Below, in pieces: positions 51,169 through 60,947 of a stretch of DNA of 64,000 nucleotides (its first letter is position 1; each line of letters begins with the position of its first letter). Source of the stretch: Pampus argenteus (lineage: Eukaryota; Chordata; Actinopteri; Scombriformes; Stromateidae); assembly GCA_036937835.1 (NCBI GenBank), contig CM072870.1, positions 3,272,501 to 3,336,500 of the forward strand. Direction: 5' to 3'. A model generated the notes under the pieces. That model was not told where the DNA came from. It worked only from the letters and a program-made list of their open reading frames with translations, and made no database searches. The translations under genes were made by a program, and so were the position numbers.

Positions 51169-52711
51169 GGGCCAGTGTTGCAGGCAGGAGGGTTTATGGT
51201 TTTTCCATTCCATGGCACCAGCATGTTAAGGGTTAATGCCCATTTCCACTGACCAGAAAATGGGTGTTTTACATAGTGAATATAACTAAGATATTCAGTA
51301 TAATATCACCCATACCACTCTCTTGCACCCTCTTTTTTTTTCTTCAGCAGCGCATGATAATGAGGTCAAAGAAAAACTCATTGTGATATGACAGTTCACA
51401 GCTCATATATCATATATCATATATCATATGTGTTGCCATAACTACAGCTCTTCTTGGCTCAGAGATCACCAACATGTACATACATCCCTACAAATCTGCA
51501 GCCGAAAAATAAGAATACATATTTGATGATTGCATGGGACCATATTCTAATGCATCTCACCACATAAATGGTCACATAGTAATTAATGTTACAAATAAAA
51601 GGTTTGCACCACAATGTATAGGATAAAGGATCAAACATGAAATGTGTCTTCTTCTGATGTGTGTAGAGGTGTGCGTGGTTATACTGCAGCCGCCTGTAGC
51701 GGTGTGTTTTATGGTGATTTAATGAAGGTAAACACAGTAAATGGCCGTGCATAATTGCACTGTACTCTTGTGCAGCACTTCTCAAATCAGAGGCTGCAGA
51801 TTTATCAACATATCTGTCCAATGCGCCTCCATGAAAACAGGGCCCGGCGTTTTAGACTTTTTAAAAGATGTCCCAAAAAGATTTTACAGAGAACACATTT
51901 TCTACAATTTAGATTTAGTAAGTGTTAATTGTTGATCTTTTAAAATGCCATTTTTTTTTTTAATTCTGAGGATCCTGATATCAATCTTATTAATTGTGAT
52001 AAATGTTCAAGGCATACCATCGTCTTAGGAAATGTACTTTAGTGTGACCTAATAAAAAGATCACGTGTAATAAGTAGGTAATTACCTGGCAGCTATTTGC
52101 ACCTGAGGGAGAATCCTGTGCTGGAAGAACACAGTGATTCCTTTAAGGTGCCACTTCAATTATTATGTCCTGGGCAATAAAAATAAAGTACATACAATTC
52201 GAAAGAGACCCAGCCAAATCCAAAGACAGATGTGTGTGATAGCTGCCAATGACCTGTCAGAAAGAATTAACTAGATATCACAAAAATCAAAATGCCCAAA
52301 ACCACAAATATGACTTGAGGTATGCATGTGCATGTTTGATTGTGTGTTGGTGAGAAAGAGAAAGAAAGAGCAAGCTGAACACCTTGTGATGTAATTGTTG
52401 TGTTCCCTCGGGCTGACTACAAGATGTCCTAGCTTCACCCCGTCGCACGTACAACTCATTTACCACATATCGCTCAAATATGGAATGAGCATGTGAAATT
52501 ATTTTAATATCCGTAGCAATTACACTTTATATCATTGCAACATTTTGTTGCAGAGGACACTTTTGTGTGCTCCGAGAGGAACAGGCTGGTTGTTAAGGTT
52601 GCTCCACATTCAAGATACATTCATGTTCACAAGAAATTACTTTACTTTACTTTGAGACCTAACAGTTGAATGCATTCTTATTTTCTTTGTTTTCTTGTCA
52701 TTTTTCCCCTT

Positions 52712-52713
52712 TT

Positions 52714-52754
<41 letters not shown>
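52712..52754. repeat. Compound (TC)n(TG)n microsatellite
   Basis: A TC run passes directly into a TG run. Confidence 0.92.
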
Positions 52755-52755
<1 letters not shown>

Positions 52756-53699
52756 AGCTGACAGTGCAGTGAGAGGACATAATGTCCCTAAACAACTGCT
52801 TAGCTGTGGAAACAGGCATGCAAGCCAAACCCATGTTGGTTGTGCTGTATATCAGAATGGCTCACTGGTGTGTGATATGTGTCTTTTACTACCCTCATTC
52901 CTACCAGGTGTCACTGTCAGGGATGTTATTCGAATGACGCCAAGGAAAGGTAAGGAAGTGTGCATTTGTGTGCATGTGACAAAAAGGGATCATGCACATG
53001 GACAGAGCGAGAGATTACATGCAACTTGGCTTTTATTTGGTATAATTAGGCAGTGTAATTCTCTTAATTCTGCTTAATCAGTGACATGTGTGGAGCAACA
53101 CTACAGGCTGGAGTCTTATAAGGATATTATTGGAGCAAAACAACTAAGAACCTGTGACAGAGGAATTTGAAGAAAATAGCCACACGTCAGTCATGTATGT
53201 ATAATGTATGTTTGATGTCACAGAGAAAAAATCTTCAAACTGTTTTTTTTTTTGTATATCTCCCTCAAACACACCTTCTCAGATTCATCATTGCAGGTGC
53301 ACAAATCCTATTCTACAAATCGCAAATTAAGAAACACATTTGTGCTACAGTTGCTGCAGTGAATGTGGTGCGAAAAAAAAAATTCATACACCTGTATCAA
53401 TTAATGTGAATTCATGGACAAAATTTGGACATCCACAAATCAGCATATGGATTCATGCAATGAGAGTTGTAGAGTATTTTATCTTAGAACGGTCATTTGT
53501 TTCTGATCAATGTTATCAATGTTCAATGTTCGACTCCTACTTATAGCCATGTAGCCTTTATCACATTCCCAGTCCCCCTTTCCTCCTCTGCACATCTCCT
53601 TCCAATAGTCAATCAATCATTACACAATTTTGCAAGAGAAAATGACTGTGGTTGTTGTTGTTGGCTTGCGGTAGGTTGAGAAGTCCTTTCTACCATCTG

Positions 53700-53713
53700 A
53701 TTTCATATTGTGA
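53700..53713. repeat. Left arm of the palindrome split by the gypsy insertion
   Basis: ATTTCATATTGTGA here is the exact reverse complement of 62062-62075. With the element and one TSD copy removed, the two arms are separated by only 5 bases (ATACC), so the target was the loop of a 14-bp-stem palindrome. Confidence 0.85.
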
Positions 53714-53717
53714 ATAC

Positions 53718-53721
53718 CTCA
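53718..53721. repeat. Target-site duplication, left copy (CTCA)
   Basis: CTCA directly precedes the first LTR base and is repeated directly after the last LTR base at 62060-62063. A 4-bp duplication is within the 4-6 bp range made by Ty3/gypsy integrases. Confidence 0.85.
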
Positions 53722-53816
53722 TGTTACCGGCGCCAAACCTAGGGGAAATCTGGGCCGGCAGCAATGGTTACACAGGCTAGGGAGCACTGCGTAGCCAATA
53801 TACGTACATACAGACG

Positions 53817-53881
53817 CTGTGGATCAATAAAAGAGAGGACCGACATTAGCGTCTTGCTCATGCCTGAACTTGTTTATTTTC
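53817..53881 (-). repeat. 65-bp internal LTR repeat, copy b (3' LTR)
   Basis: The second exact copy, 509 bp further on in element sense. Because both LTRs carry the pair, the duplication is older than this insertion. Confidence 0.9.
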
Positions 53882-54390
53882 CCATTTTACAATTATCAAC
53901 AATTCACCATATACTTCATCTTAACTCTTAGTAAACATAACTCATGAACCAAAATATTTAACACAATAAAGTAAAAGACAACATTCCTACGGGTTATGAT
54001 CTTTCACTCACTTTCTCTCACACGCACACACACACACATACACACACACGCACTCTTTTCTAAACAGCATTTACAAAATGGCGATACCGCGCTGACATGC
54101 GTGTATGCTTAACATTACATATCTCTTAACATTAACTCTTAACATTAACATTTACCAGTGTCGCCAAGGCTAATAACTCAACTCATACTAACATCACAGT
54201 GAAAACGGGAGTTCATAAAACTCAGCTCGCCGACTCACATCGGGACAATTACAATTACCTACAAACAAAACAAGCTTACTTCACATACTTCATGTCTCAA
54301 AAATCCTCTCACAACATTACAAAACACTTTCTAACTTATTCACATTAGATACTGAACCATATTCAATACAGAAGATGAGTTTTACCGTAC

Positions 54391-54455
54391 CTGTGGATCA
54401 ATAAAAGAGAGGACCGACATTAGCGTCTTGCTCATGCCTGAACTTGTTTATTTTC
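54391..54455 (-). repeat. 65-bp internal LTR repeat, copy a (3' LTR)
   Basis: An exact match to 53817-53881 in the same LTR; the pair recurs in the other LTR (about 61186-61250 and 61760-61824). In element sense each copy runs from GAAAATAAACAAG, with an AATAAA signal, to a pyrimidine run and CCACAG that resembles a 3' splice site. Copy a is followed by GTACGG, resembling a 5' splice site. Confidence 0.9.
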
Positions 54456-54690
54456 AGCTGCGCATGAGCCAAGCTAGGTAGCTAGGGTCTCCCTTGTGAA
54501 TCCACAATGCTAGAGCACCGCCTATTGGCATAACAGTGTAATGCCTGTATGTAAAACTGAATGAAAGAACTAAAATGTCAGTATATAAAATGTCAGAATG
54601 CATGGTTAGTGTAGTTCAAAATTATCAAAAAATAGCGGGGTGCCTGTTTACATAAAAAACTAAATACATAGCGTTTTTCAACCTACTACA

Positions 54691-54704
54691 CTCTCCCCTG
54701 CTTC
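54691..54704 (-). other. Polypurine tract of the gypsy element
   Basis: In element sense GAAGCAGGGGAGAG abuts the first base of the 3' LTR. Apart from one C it is all purine, as expected for the RNase H-resistant primer of plus-strand DNA. Confidence 0.85.
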
Positions 54705-54846
54705 AAGAGATGTCTCCGGACATCTAGAACCAAACTAACACAAGTATTGTATAGCCGTCGAGTATCAAAACAATGTCAATGTACAGTCAATTTGTGTGTA
54801 TAGAGGTAGTCTTTCCTTTCAAATCAAGTCACTGTGTACGTCATCA

Positions 54847-57800
54847 CTAGCATGTCCACATTGCCTGTGTGGGATAGTAACAAGTTTCAGAGACAGGAGG
54901 GAAAAATGAGGGCATGAGGCATGGACTGAAGGGTAGGGGAGCATGAGACATGGGATAAGGGCTATAGGCAAACATCAAATTTGCTCCGGGCCTCCAAGAC
55001 TGATATGAAGGTTGTCCAAGGTAGTCATATGTGAGCATTTCTCGAGGTTTCAGTGCTCGGGTTGACTTCCTCACTGACTGCACTTCTTCCTTTGAAGGTT
55101 CTGTTATAGGCTCACCATTGTCTACCTGCTCTTGTGGACCTGTCTCCTCCACACGGTCATCTGCTGCCAATTCTCCTGATATTTCTTCAGCTGGTGTTAC
55201 AGCAGCTGGTACCAGTCTTTGCACTGAATCTGGGGCTGTAACTGGGTCAGGTTCATCAGGTTGCTGACTTTGAACTGTCTCTGTTACATTTGTCATTGGC
55301 TGGAACTCTGGAGCTACAGCACTGAGTTCACTCTGCAGATTAGACTGAGGGACTGAGGGTCTGACTCTCCTCCTGTCATACACTGGTATGTTCCGGAGAC
55401 AATAGGTATACTCCTCTTCGTCAGAGTGTTCAGATTCCTGCTCCAATGTCTCACTGTTGTTTCTGTGGTCTCTCTGTTTTCGTCTTTTCCTCTGTGCACA
55501 CTGACTCTGCTCGTCTGGTTCCAATGGCAAATCATTAACAGGTAGTAGGAGATTGCGATGCAGGACACGAAGGGCTCGATCTCCTGTCTCTGGCTGAACC
55601 CTGTACACAGGTCCATCTCCCATCTTTTCAACAACACGATGGATTCTCCTCTCCCAGTAAGCCCGAAGTTTGCCTGGCCCGCCTCTCTCTGACAGGTTTC
55701 TGACAAGCACCCTATCTCCAGGCTGCAGCACAATTCCTTTAGCATGCTGATCATAATATTTCTTCCCCTTAGCTGAGCGTTTTTCGCTGTTCTCTGAAGC
55801 AATCTTGTAAGCCTCCTGCATGCGAGAAGCCCATTTCTGTGCATACTCTTGTCTGGACTGTGGCTCTTCTTCAGGTTTTAAATCAAAGAGCAGATCTACA
55901 GGCAAACGTGGGGCTCTCCCGTATAGGAGAAAAAATGGTGAGTAACCTGTTCCCTCATGTCTCGTGCAGTTGTACGCATGGACAATGTGGGGTAGGTGTT
56001 CCTTCCACTCTGTTTTTTTCTCCTCCTGCAGGGTGCGGAGCATCTGTAGAAGTGTTCTGTTCAGGCGTTCCACAGGATTCCCCTGTGGGTGGTAGGGAGT
56101 GGTTCGAGAGTGGGCAATCCCTGCCAGCTTCTGGAGTCTCTGGAAAAGGCTGTTCTCGAACTCCCGGCCCTGATCATGATGGAGCTTTCCAGGGTACCCG
56201 AAGCGTGGAATGAAGTCATAAAAGATCTTCTCAGCTGCAGTACGGCCTGACTTGTTCTTGGTTGCGTATGCCTGAGCAAAACGAGTAAAGTGATCAACCA
56301 GAACTAAAATGTATTCATAACCACCCTTACTCTGCTCAAGATGAAGATAGTCAACAGACAGGAGCTCAAAAGGAGCACTGGTTGTGATTGAACCCATGGG
56401 AGCTCTTTCAGGGATGTGAGGCCGCTTCTGCTTAACACACTGGCACTGGCGGATAACATAGTCTTCAATGTCACGTTGCATGAAAGGCCAATAAAACCGT
56501 TCTCGTGCCAAATGGATGACTTTGTCGGCGCCAACGTGCCCCATATCATCATGTAGGTGTCTTAACACCGTCGCCTTCAGCTTACAGGGAAGAACCAACT
56601 GTTTCCGCTGTCCTGTTTGCCTGTACAATATTCCCTTGTCAAGCTTAAGTCTGTTCCATTCATGTATTAGTCTGCGTGTTTCTCGTCCCATTTGTCTCTT
56701 CCCTTTATCCTGAGGATTCCACCCCGTTTTCTTTAGGTTGATCACTTCACAGATGGACGCATCTTCTTTCTGCGCAGCCCTAACACATTCTGGAGTGATA
56801 ACTGGAATGCCTTCAGGAGCTGTGTCATCTACATTTGACTGCAAATGTAACGCGGCCACCCATGGCACGTCACTGTCCCTCACGGCTTTGTCCCCTTGCC
56901 AGATGGCAGAGACCACATCAGGAGGCATTGTCTCTGTGTACTCTTTTTGATGGTCATCCAGATGCACGGGGTGTCGTGACAGGGTGTCGGCATCAGCATT
57001 TGACTTGCCTGGACGATATCTGATGGTGAAATGGAAATCAGCTAATTCACCCACCCAACGGTGCCCAACTGCATTCAATCTGGCCGTGGTCAAAATATAG
57101 GTAAGGGGGTTGTTATCCGTGTATACGGTGAAGGTGGGGGCATAATAGAGGTAATCTCTAAATTTATCGCAGATTGCCCACTTCAACGCAAGGAACTCCA
57201 GCTTGCCAGAATGGAGATGGTAGTTCTTCTCAGCAGGTGTGAGTGTCCTGGAGCCATAAGCAATAACACGGAGTTTGTTTCCCTGTTGTTGATAGAGTAC
57301 TGCCCCCAGACCTTCATTTGAGGCGTCGGTGTGAAGGACAAAGGGCAAGTTATAGTCTGGATAGGCCAGGATGGGTGGACTGCTTAGCATGTCAACAAGG
57401 TGCGACACTACAGCACTGTGCTCTGATGTCCACTGGACAGGTGTTCTGGATGCAAGCTGTCCACTCTTTGTGCTCTTAGACTTAGACTTGTCTGATCTTA
57501 CTAGGGTGGCTTTCTGGCTAGACTCACTAGGACTCTCGATTAGCTTAAACAGTGGCCTAGCTATCCTAGAAAAGTCCTGTATGAAGGTCCTGTAATAGCC
57601 TAGAAACCCTAGGAGAGCTCTGACTTCTCCCACATTCTTTGGTTCTCTATCCTTCAAGTGCTGAACTGCCTCCAGGTCTTTAGGGTCTATCTGGACACCT
57701 TCACTAGTCACTAGACGCCCTAAATATCTGACTCGACTCTTGAACAATTCACATTTCTTTGGACGTAGTTTAATACCATGCTCTCGCAGGCGGCAAAGCA

Positions 57801-59532
57801 CCCGTCTCAGGTCTTCAACATGGTCAGGAAAAGTCTTGGAAAAGCAGAGTACATCATCCAAATACGGAGAACAGCACTCATCCCTTAGACCGTCAAGGAC
57901 TCCTTCCATGCACCGCTGAAAAGCAGCTGGGGCGTTGGTAAGGCCAAACGGGAGACGGATCCACTCATAAAGTCCCCACGGCGTGCTGAAGGCAGTCAGA
58001 TGTCTGGAGCTCTTATCCACAAAACCCTGGTGGTATGCACTGCCTTGGTCGAGTATTGAGAACCATGAGTATCCCCCGAGACTGTCCAAGAGATCCTGGA
58101 TGCGTGGGAGCGGGTGACGATCGGGGATGGTTTTTTTGTTCAAACCCCGAAAGTCAACACACAGACGCAAGCTCTTGTCCTTTTTTCTAACACAGACCAC
58201 TGGAGATGAGTAGGATGAGTTGGACTTTCTGATCCAGCCATGGTCGAGCAGGTTTTGGACATATTCCTTTACCTCTTTGTACAGGGGCTTAGGAACTGAG
58301 TTGTAGGACGTTTGGACAGGTATTTCATCCTTTAGATGGATTTTTAGTTGCAAACTGGGGATGCAACCAATGTCGGAATCATCTTGGGCGAAGACATCTG
58401 ACTCCTCATACAACATTTCTCTAACAACCTTTTGTTCATGTTCCCCCAGGTGTGACACATCAACAGGTGGATGCCATTTACATTTTTTCTTGTTTTCCTC
58501 ACTCATTTCTCTCGGCTTGTCTGTGCTGACTTGAGCTGACGAGGTGTTAACTGGCTCTGAGCCACCGGGGAAGCAGTTAACTGGTTTGGTTTCAGTAACT
58601 TCCTCCAGTGTTCCTAAAACTGTTCTCTTTGTGAGATAGATGTCATGTTTAGTGGTGTTTTGAACAGGGATCTTAACAATTTTGGTGGACCCCCTGGGAA
58701 CACCAACTAAAGCGGGAAACAATTCCAAACCCTCAGGACAGTTACTCACTAGGTTGGGTTGAAACAGCATAGCCCCACCCCCTGACCATTCCCTGACTCT
58801 GCAACTCACCTCACAAATCTGCCCGGCAGGAATAATTACACCTCTCTTCCCTGTCCTCACATTGCCCTCTGGGACTGTCTCATCTGGGGTCAGAACCTGG
58901 AAAGCAGAAACTAGGGCTTCCACTGCACTGTCACTGATACTTAAGGCTTCTTTAAGCAAAGCAGAAATATCAGCATCATCTCTCTGTTCTCTGATTATCT
59001 CAACAATGACATTACTGCCCAAAAGAGGACAGTTAAGACAGTTCTGGCTGATTAACATTGGCACTTGTATGGTGACAAGTCCATAGTTCTTGCTACAGAC
59101 TTGAAGTTCAACATCTGCCCATCCATCAAAGGGAACATCTGTGCCATTAGCTGCAGCGATCGCCAGAGGCTCATCAAGAAGGAGGGTGTCAAGCGGCTGG
59201 ATTTGGACACTAGGAAGTGCTTCTTCCATCCATGCTTTCCCCACCATAGTCACTTGGGCCCCTGAGTCAAGCAACATTTGAAGAGGGACTCCATTAATAG
59301 CACATGAGACCATACATCGTTTTCCTACGAGCTGTGCTAGCCTAGTTTTAGAGTGGCTGGCTGTTGCTGGGGGCTCCTCGGCTGTCACGGTCACTGGCTG
59401 CCCCTCTCCAGTGGCCTCGACCCGTTTCCCGACGCCCTTCTTTGAAGACAGCCGATGGCGCGATGTCCAGCTTGGCCACATACAAAACAGTGAGGGCAGC
59501 TCACCTTGCTCTGCTGTACACAGTTGCTGCAT
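54847..59532 (-). CDS. pol: Pol polyprotein (PR-RT-RNase H-IN) of the Ty3/gypsy element
   Basis: The frame is open for 1,561 codons from its first ATG, but translation probably enters at the frameshift site (59424), giving about 1,525 Pol residues fused to Gag. Domains, numbered from that ATG: aspartic protease with LLDSGA at 87-92; a beta-rich spacer near 230-310; reverse transcriptase about 400-615, with LDQGSAYHQ at 494-502, FGLTNAPAAFQ at 529-539 and catalytic YLDD at 557-560; RNase H about 730-850 (TDAS at 735-738, YTDNN at 804-808, DADTLSR at 847-853); integrase with an HHCC-like zinc region about 992-1032 and a D1061, D1120, E1155 catalytic core; a GPY/F-like module about 1285-1317; then a Glu/Pro-rich tail ending without a chromodomain. 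The last two zinc Cys are spaced C-X-C. Catalytic D and E are 34 residues apart, as in other elements with a Pro-type YHPQxNP motif. It makes cDNA and inserts it; the copy appears intact. Confidence 0.96.
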   Translation of the reverse strand: MQQLCTAEQGELPSLFCMWPSWTSRHRLSSKKGVGKRVEATGEGQPVTVTAEEPPATASHSKTRLAQLVGKRCMVSCAINGVPLQMLLDSGAQVTMVGKAWMEEALPSVQIQPLDTLLLDEPLAIAAANGTDVPFDGWADVELQVCSKNYGLVTIQVPMLISQNCLNCPLLGSNVIVEIIREQRDDADISALLKEALSISDSAVEALVSAFQVLTPDETVPEGNVRTGKRGVIIPAGQICEVSCRVREWSGGGAMLFQPNLVSNCPEGLELFPALVGVPRGSTKIVKIPVQNTTKHDIYLTKRTVLGTLEEVTETKPVNCFPGGSEPVNTSSAQVSTDKPREMSEENKKKCKWHPPVDVSHLGEHEQKVVREMLYEESDVFAQDDSDIGCIPSLQLKIHLKDEIPVQTSYNSVPKPLYKEVKEYVQNLLDHGWIRKSNSSYSSPVVCVRKKDKSLRLCVDFRGLNKKTIPDRHPLPRIQDLLDSLGGYSWFSILDQGSAYHQGFVDKSSRHLTAFSTPWGLYEWIRLPFGLTNAPAAFQRCMEGVLDGLRDECCSPYLDDVLCFSKTFPDHVEDLRRVLCRLREHGIKLRPKKCELFKSRVRYLGRLVTSEGVQIDPKDLEAVQHLKDREPKNVGEVRALLGFLGYYRTFIQDFSRIARPLFKLIESPSESSQKATLVRSDKSKSKSTKSGQLASRTPVQWTSEHSAVVSHLVDMLSSPPILAYPDYNLPFVLHTDASNEGLGAVLYQQQGNKLRVIAYGSRTLTPAEKNYHLHSGKLEFLALKWAICDKFRDYLYYAPTFTVYTDNNPLTYILTTARLNAVGHRWVGELADFHFTIRYRPGKSNADADTLSRHPVHLDDHQKEYTETMPPDVVSAIWQGDKAVRDSDVPWVAALHLQSNVDDTAPEGIPVITPECVRAAQKEDASICEVINLKKTGWNPQDKGKRQMGRETRRLIHEWNRLKLDKGILYRQTGQRKQLVLPCKLKATVLRHLHDDMGHVGADKVIHLARERFYWPFMQRDIEDYVIRQCQCVKQKRPHIPERAPMGSITTSAPFELLSVDYLHLEQSKGGYEYILVLVDHFTRFAQAYATKNKSGRTAAEKIFYDFIPRFGYPGKLHHDQGREFENSLFQRLQKLAGIAHSRTTPYHPQGNPVERLNRTLLQMLRTLQEEKKTEWKEHLPHIVHAYNCTRHEGTGYSPFFLLYGRAPRLPVDLLFDLKPEEEPQSRQEYAQKWASRMQEAYKIASENSEKRSAKGKKYYDQHAKGIVLQPGDRVLVRNLSERGGPGKLRAYWERRIHRVVEKMGDGPVYRVQPETGDRALRVLHRNLLLPVNDLPLEPDEQSQCAQRKRRKQRDHRNNSETLEQESEHSDEEEYTYCLRNIPVYDRRRVRPSVPQSNLQSELSAVAPEFQPMTNVTETVQSQQPDEPDPVTAPDSVQRLVPAAVTPAEEISGELAADDRVEETGPQEQVDNGEPITEPSKEEVQSVRKSTRALKPREMLTYDYLGQPSYQSWRPGANLMFAYSPYPMSHAPLPFSPCLMPSFFPPVSETCYYPTQAMWTC
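59370..59416 (-). promoter_or_regulatory. Predicted frameshift-stimulating hairpin or pseudoknot
   Basis: Seven nt after the heptamer, GGCCACTGG (59416-59408) can pair with CCAGTGACC (59397-59389), giving 8 bp with one C-A mismatch and a 10-nt loop. GGGGC in that loop can pair with GCCCC at 59374-59370, making an H-type pseudoknot. The spacing (5-9 nt expected) and geometry fit known -1 frameshift stimulators. The fold is by eye only. Confidence 0.65.
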
Positions 59533-60947
59533 CTGCCTCGAGCTTCAGATTTTGGTGGCTGAGGGTGGGCTGCAGTTGAGCAGGGGTCCTCAGGTGTCAC
59601 TTTGTCAGTGGGTTTTACCATCTGGACTAAATGTTTGGTCAGAGAAGACACCTGTGCAGTCAGTTCTCTAATAGCATCACGATTGGCCTGTAATTCAGTG
59701 TCAACTCTAGTGTGCTTAGCTGGGTCACTACTGTCAAGCTGAGCAGGGCTTACAGTCACTGGTCGGTGTTTAGCTACTGTGCCAAGGCGTTTCAGTCTTT
59801 CTGCCTCCTCACTAGTGGACTTAGTGATTTGATCTAAGAGAAAGTCATCACTAACTTGCAAGTTTGTGAGGAGAGGTTTAAGATCATGTCGAACATGGTT
59901 GCTTTTCTCGTTTAACCCTTGATAAAGAGTATGGAGAAAGGTGCCCTGAACAAGCTTTTTGTCATAGCTAAACTCTGCACTAGGCTGCTGAGACTCAAAC
60001 AAAACACGCTGCTTTAAACCCATTATCCGGTACAAAAACTGCTGTGGGCTCTCTTTATCTTGCTGTTTAGCATTACTTAGTTCTTGAAAAAGCTCGGTAC
60101 TGTTTTTGTCTCTGATGTGTGCGCGGAGAAACCGCTTAAGCTCATCAACAGTTAAATCACTTTTGTTTGTTAACATCTCCCTGAATGTACCAGGCTTTAT
60201 GGTCTTGAGTACAGTGCGCATTACCTCTAACCCAGTAAACCCTTCCTGCAACCCTTCATCTATTTGTTTACACAGGTTACTGTATGACATGTCAGAACCA
60301 ACATCAGAGATTTGTCCACCATGTAGCTTAAACTCTCTGCGTGGAAACAGAGCTGCAACATCATTTACCCTCAGTACCTGGTCTCCAAAGCTGGAAGACA
60401 GACTCACCCTTCCAAGAGGTCCTGGGGGTGTGTGAATGTCTAGGTTTGTTGAAGGTGGGTTAGCGTGTGCATTTTTGTCCAGTGATAGGGGTGTTAGTGA
60501 ATGAGTGTCTCTGTTCATCTGCTGTGGTTGTGTGGAAGTGTCTGTAATGGGTGTGGTTGGCTGTCTGTCTGAACTGTGGTGGTCAGGGGGAGGTTGAGTG
60601 GGGCACTGCGCCTGACAGGCTGTTGAATCTCCGGTCCCCTGTCCTGTCTTAGGCGCTGTCTGGCTAGCTCCACTTCCTCCAACATCTGTAGCCAGCAGGT
60701 CACTCAGCATGTCGTCGAGGAGGAGGAGTTGGCTCATGCCTTCATCCTCCATGGCACTCAGTTTTTCACATCTCAGATAGTCAACAATCAGATCATACAA
60801 TTCTGGTTCACTCAGGTCATCAATGTTGTGCGTTGCGCTGCCATCATCGATCAAACTCACAACGGCCATTAACTGGTTCGTACTCAGATACGAAAGACTC
60901 TTTTGGATCTTGTGGATCAGCATCCGCCGCGGGGTGACAGTGGCCAT
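59391..60947 (-). CDS. gag: Gag polyprotein of the Ty3/gypsy element
   Basis: A 518-residue Gag that would assemble cytoplasmic virus-like particles around element RNA. Residues 1-90 are leucine-rich and look helical (LSYLS..QL.AVVSLI, then SEPELYDLIVDYL); I do not recognise this N-terminal domain. Residues 95-200 are low-complexity Pro/Ser/Thr. Residues about 205-385 read as a capsid, with a major-homology-like stretch ESPQQFLYRIMGLKQRV at 299-315. A CCHC zinc knuckle (CFVCGQAGHRAIGC, spacing C-X2-C-X4-H-X4-C) is at 487-500, preceded by extra Cys pairs at 473/476 and 484/487. The frame ends 18 residues after the knuckle. The start is the first ATG after the primer-binding site. The last 142 bp overlap pol, which is reached by a -1 frameshift after codon 508. 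No internal stop was found. Confidence 0.95.
   Translation of the reverse strand: MATVTPRRMLIHKIQKSLSYLSTNQLMAVVSLIDDGSATHNIDDLSEPELYDLIVDYLRCEKLSAMEDEGMSQLLLLDDMLSDLLATDVGGSGASQTAPKTGQGTGDSTACQAQCPTQPPPDHHSSDRQPTTPITDTSTQPQQMNRDTHSLTPLSLDKNAHANPPSTNLDIHTPPGPLGRVSLSSSFGDQVLRVNDVAALFPRREFKLHGGQISDVGSDMSYSNLCKQIDEGLQEGFTGLEVMRTVLKTIKPGTFREMLTNKSDLTVDELKRFLRAHIRDKNSTELFQELSNAKQQDKESPQQFLYRIMGLKQRVLFESQQPSAEFSYDKKLVQGTFLHTLYQGLNEKSNHVRHDLKPLLTNLQVSDDFLLDQITKSTSEEAERLKRLGTVAKHRPVTVSPAQLDSSDPAKHTRVDTELQANRDAIRELTAQVSSLTKHLVQMVKPTDKVTPEDPCSTAAHPQPPKSEARGRCSNCVQQSKVSCPHCFVCGQAGHRAIGCLQRRASGNGSRPLERGSQ
59424..59430 (-). promoter_or_regulatory. -1 ribosomal frameshift heptamer GGGAAAC
   Basis: In the gag-pol overlap the minus strand reads G GGA AAC in gag phase (AAC = gag codon 508), the canonical X XXY YYZ pattern. 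Slipping back one base re-pairs on GGG AAA and enters the pol frame at 59424. This is the only good slippery heptamer I found in the overlap. The stop of gag lies 33 nt downstream, leaving room for a stimulatory structure. Confidence 0.9.

Larger units (their letters stand above)
48606..53699. other. Non-coding, nothing recognised
   Basis: AT-rich, with the hexanucleotide and compound microsatellites noted. Frames of up to 120 codons show no domain. Confidence 0.55.
53722..54690 (-). repeat. 3' LTR of the gypsy element
   Basis: This 969-bp LTR is downstream in element sense and should supply the poly(A) signal. AATAAA on the minus strand lies at 54447-54452 and again at 53873-53878. The polypurine tract abuts its start at 54691. 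It contains the same two 65-bp repeats (53817-53881 and 54391-54455) as the other LTR and a short CA/CG-rich microsatellite near 54020-54052. Confidence 0.96.

Noticed and set aside
55314..55844. 176-codon minus-strand frame as an env or accessory gene of the gypsy element
   Set aside because: It lies wholly inside pol in another phase and has no envelope-like features; it is a shadow frame.
59411..60435. Plus-strand frames antisense to gag
   Set aside because: They are mirror shadows of the gag coding sequence, with no independent motif.
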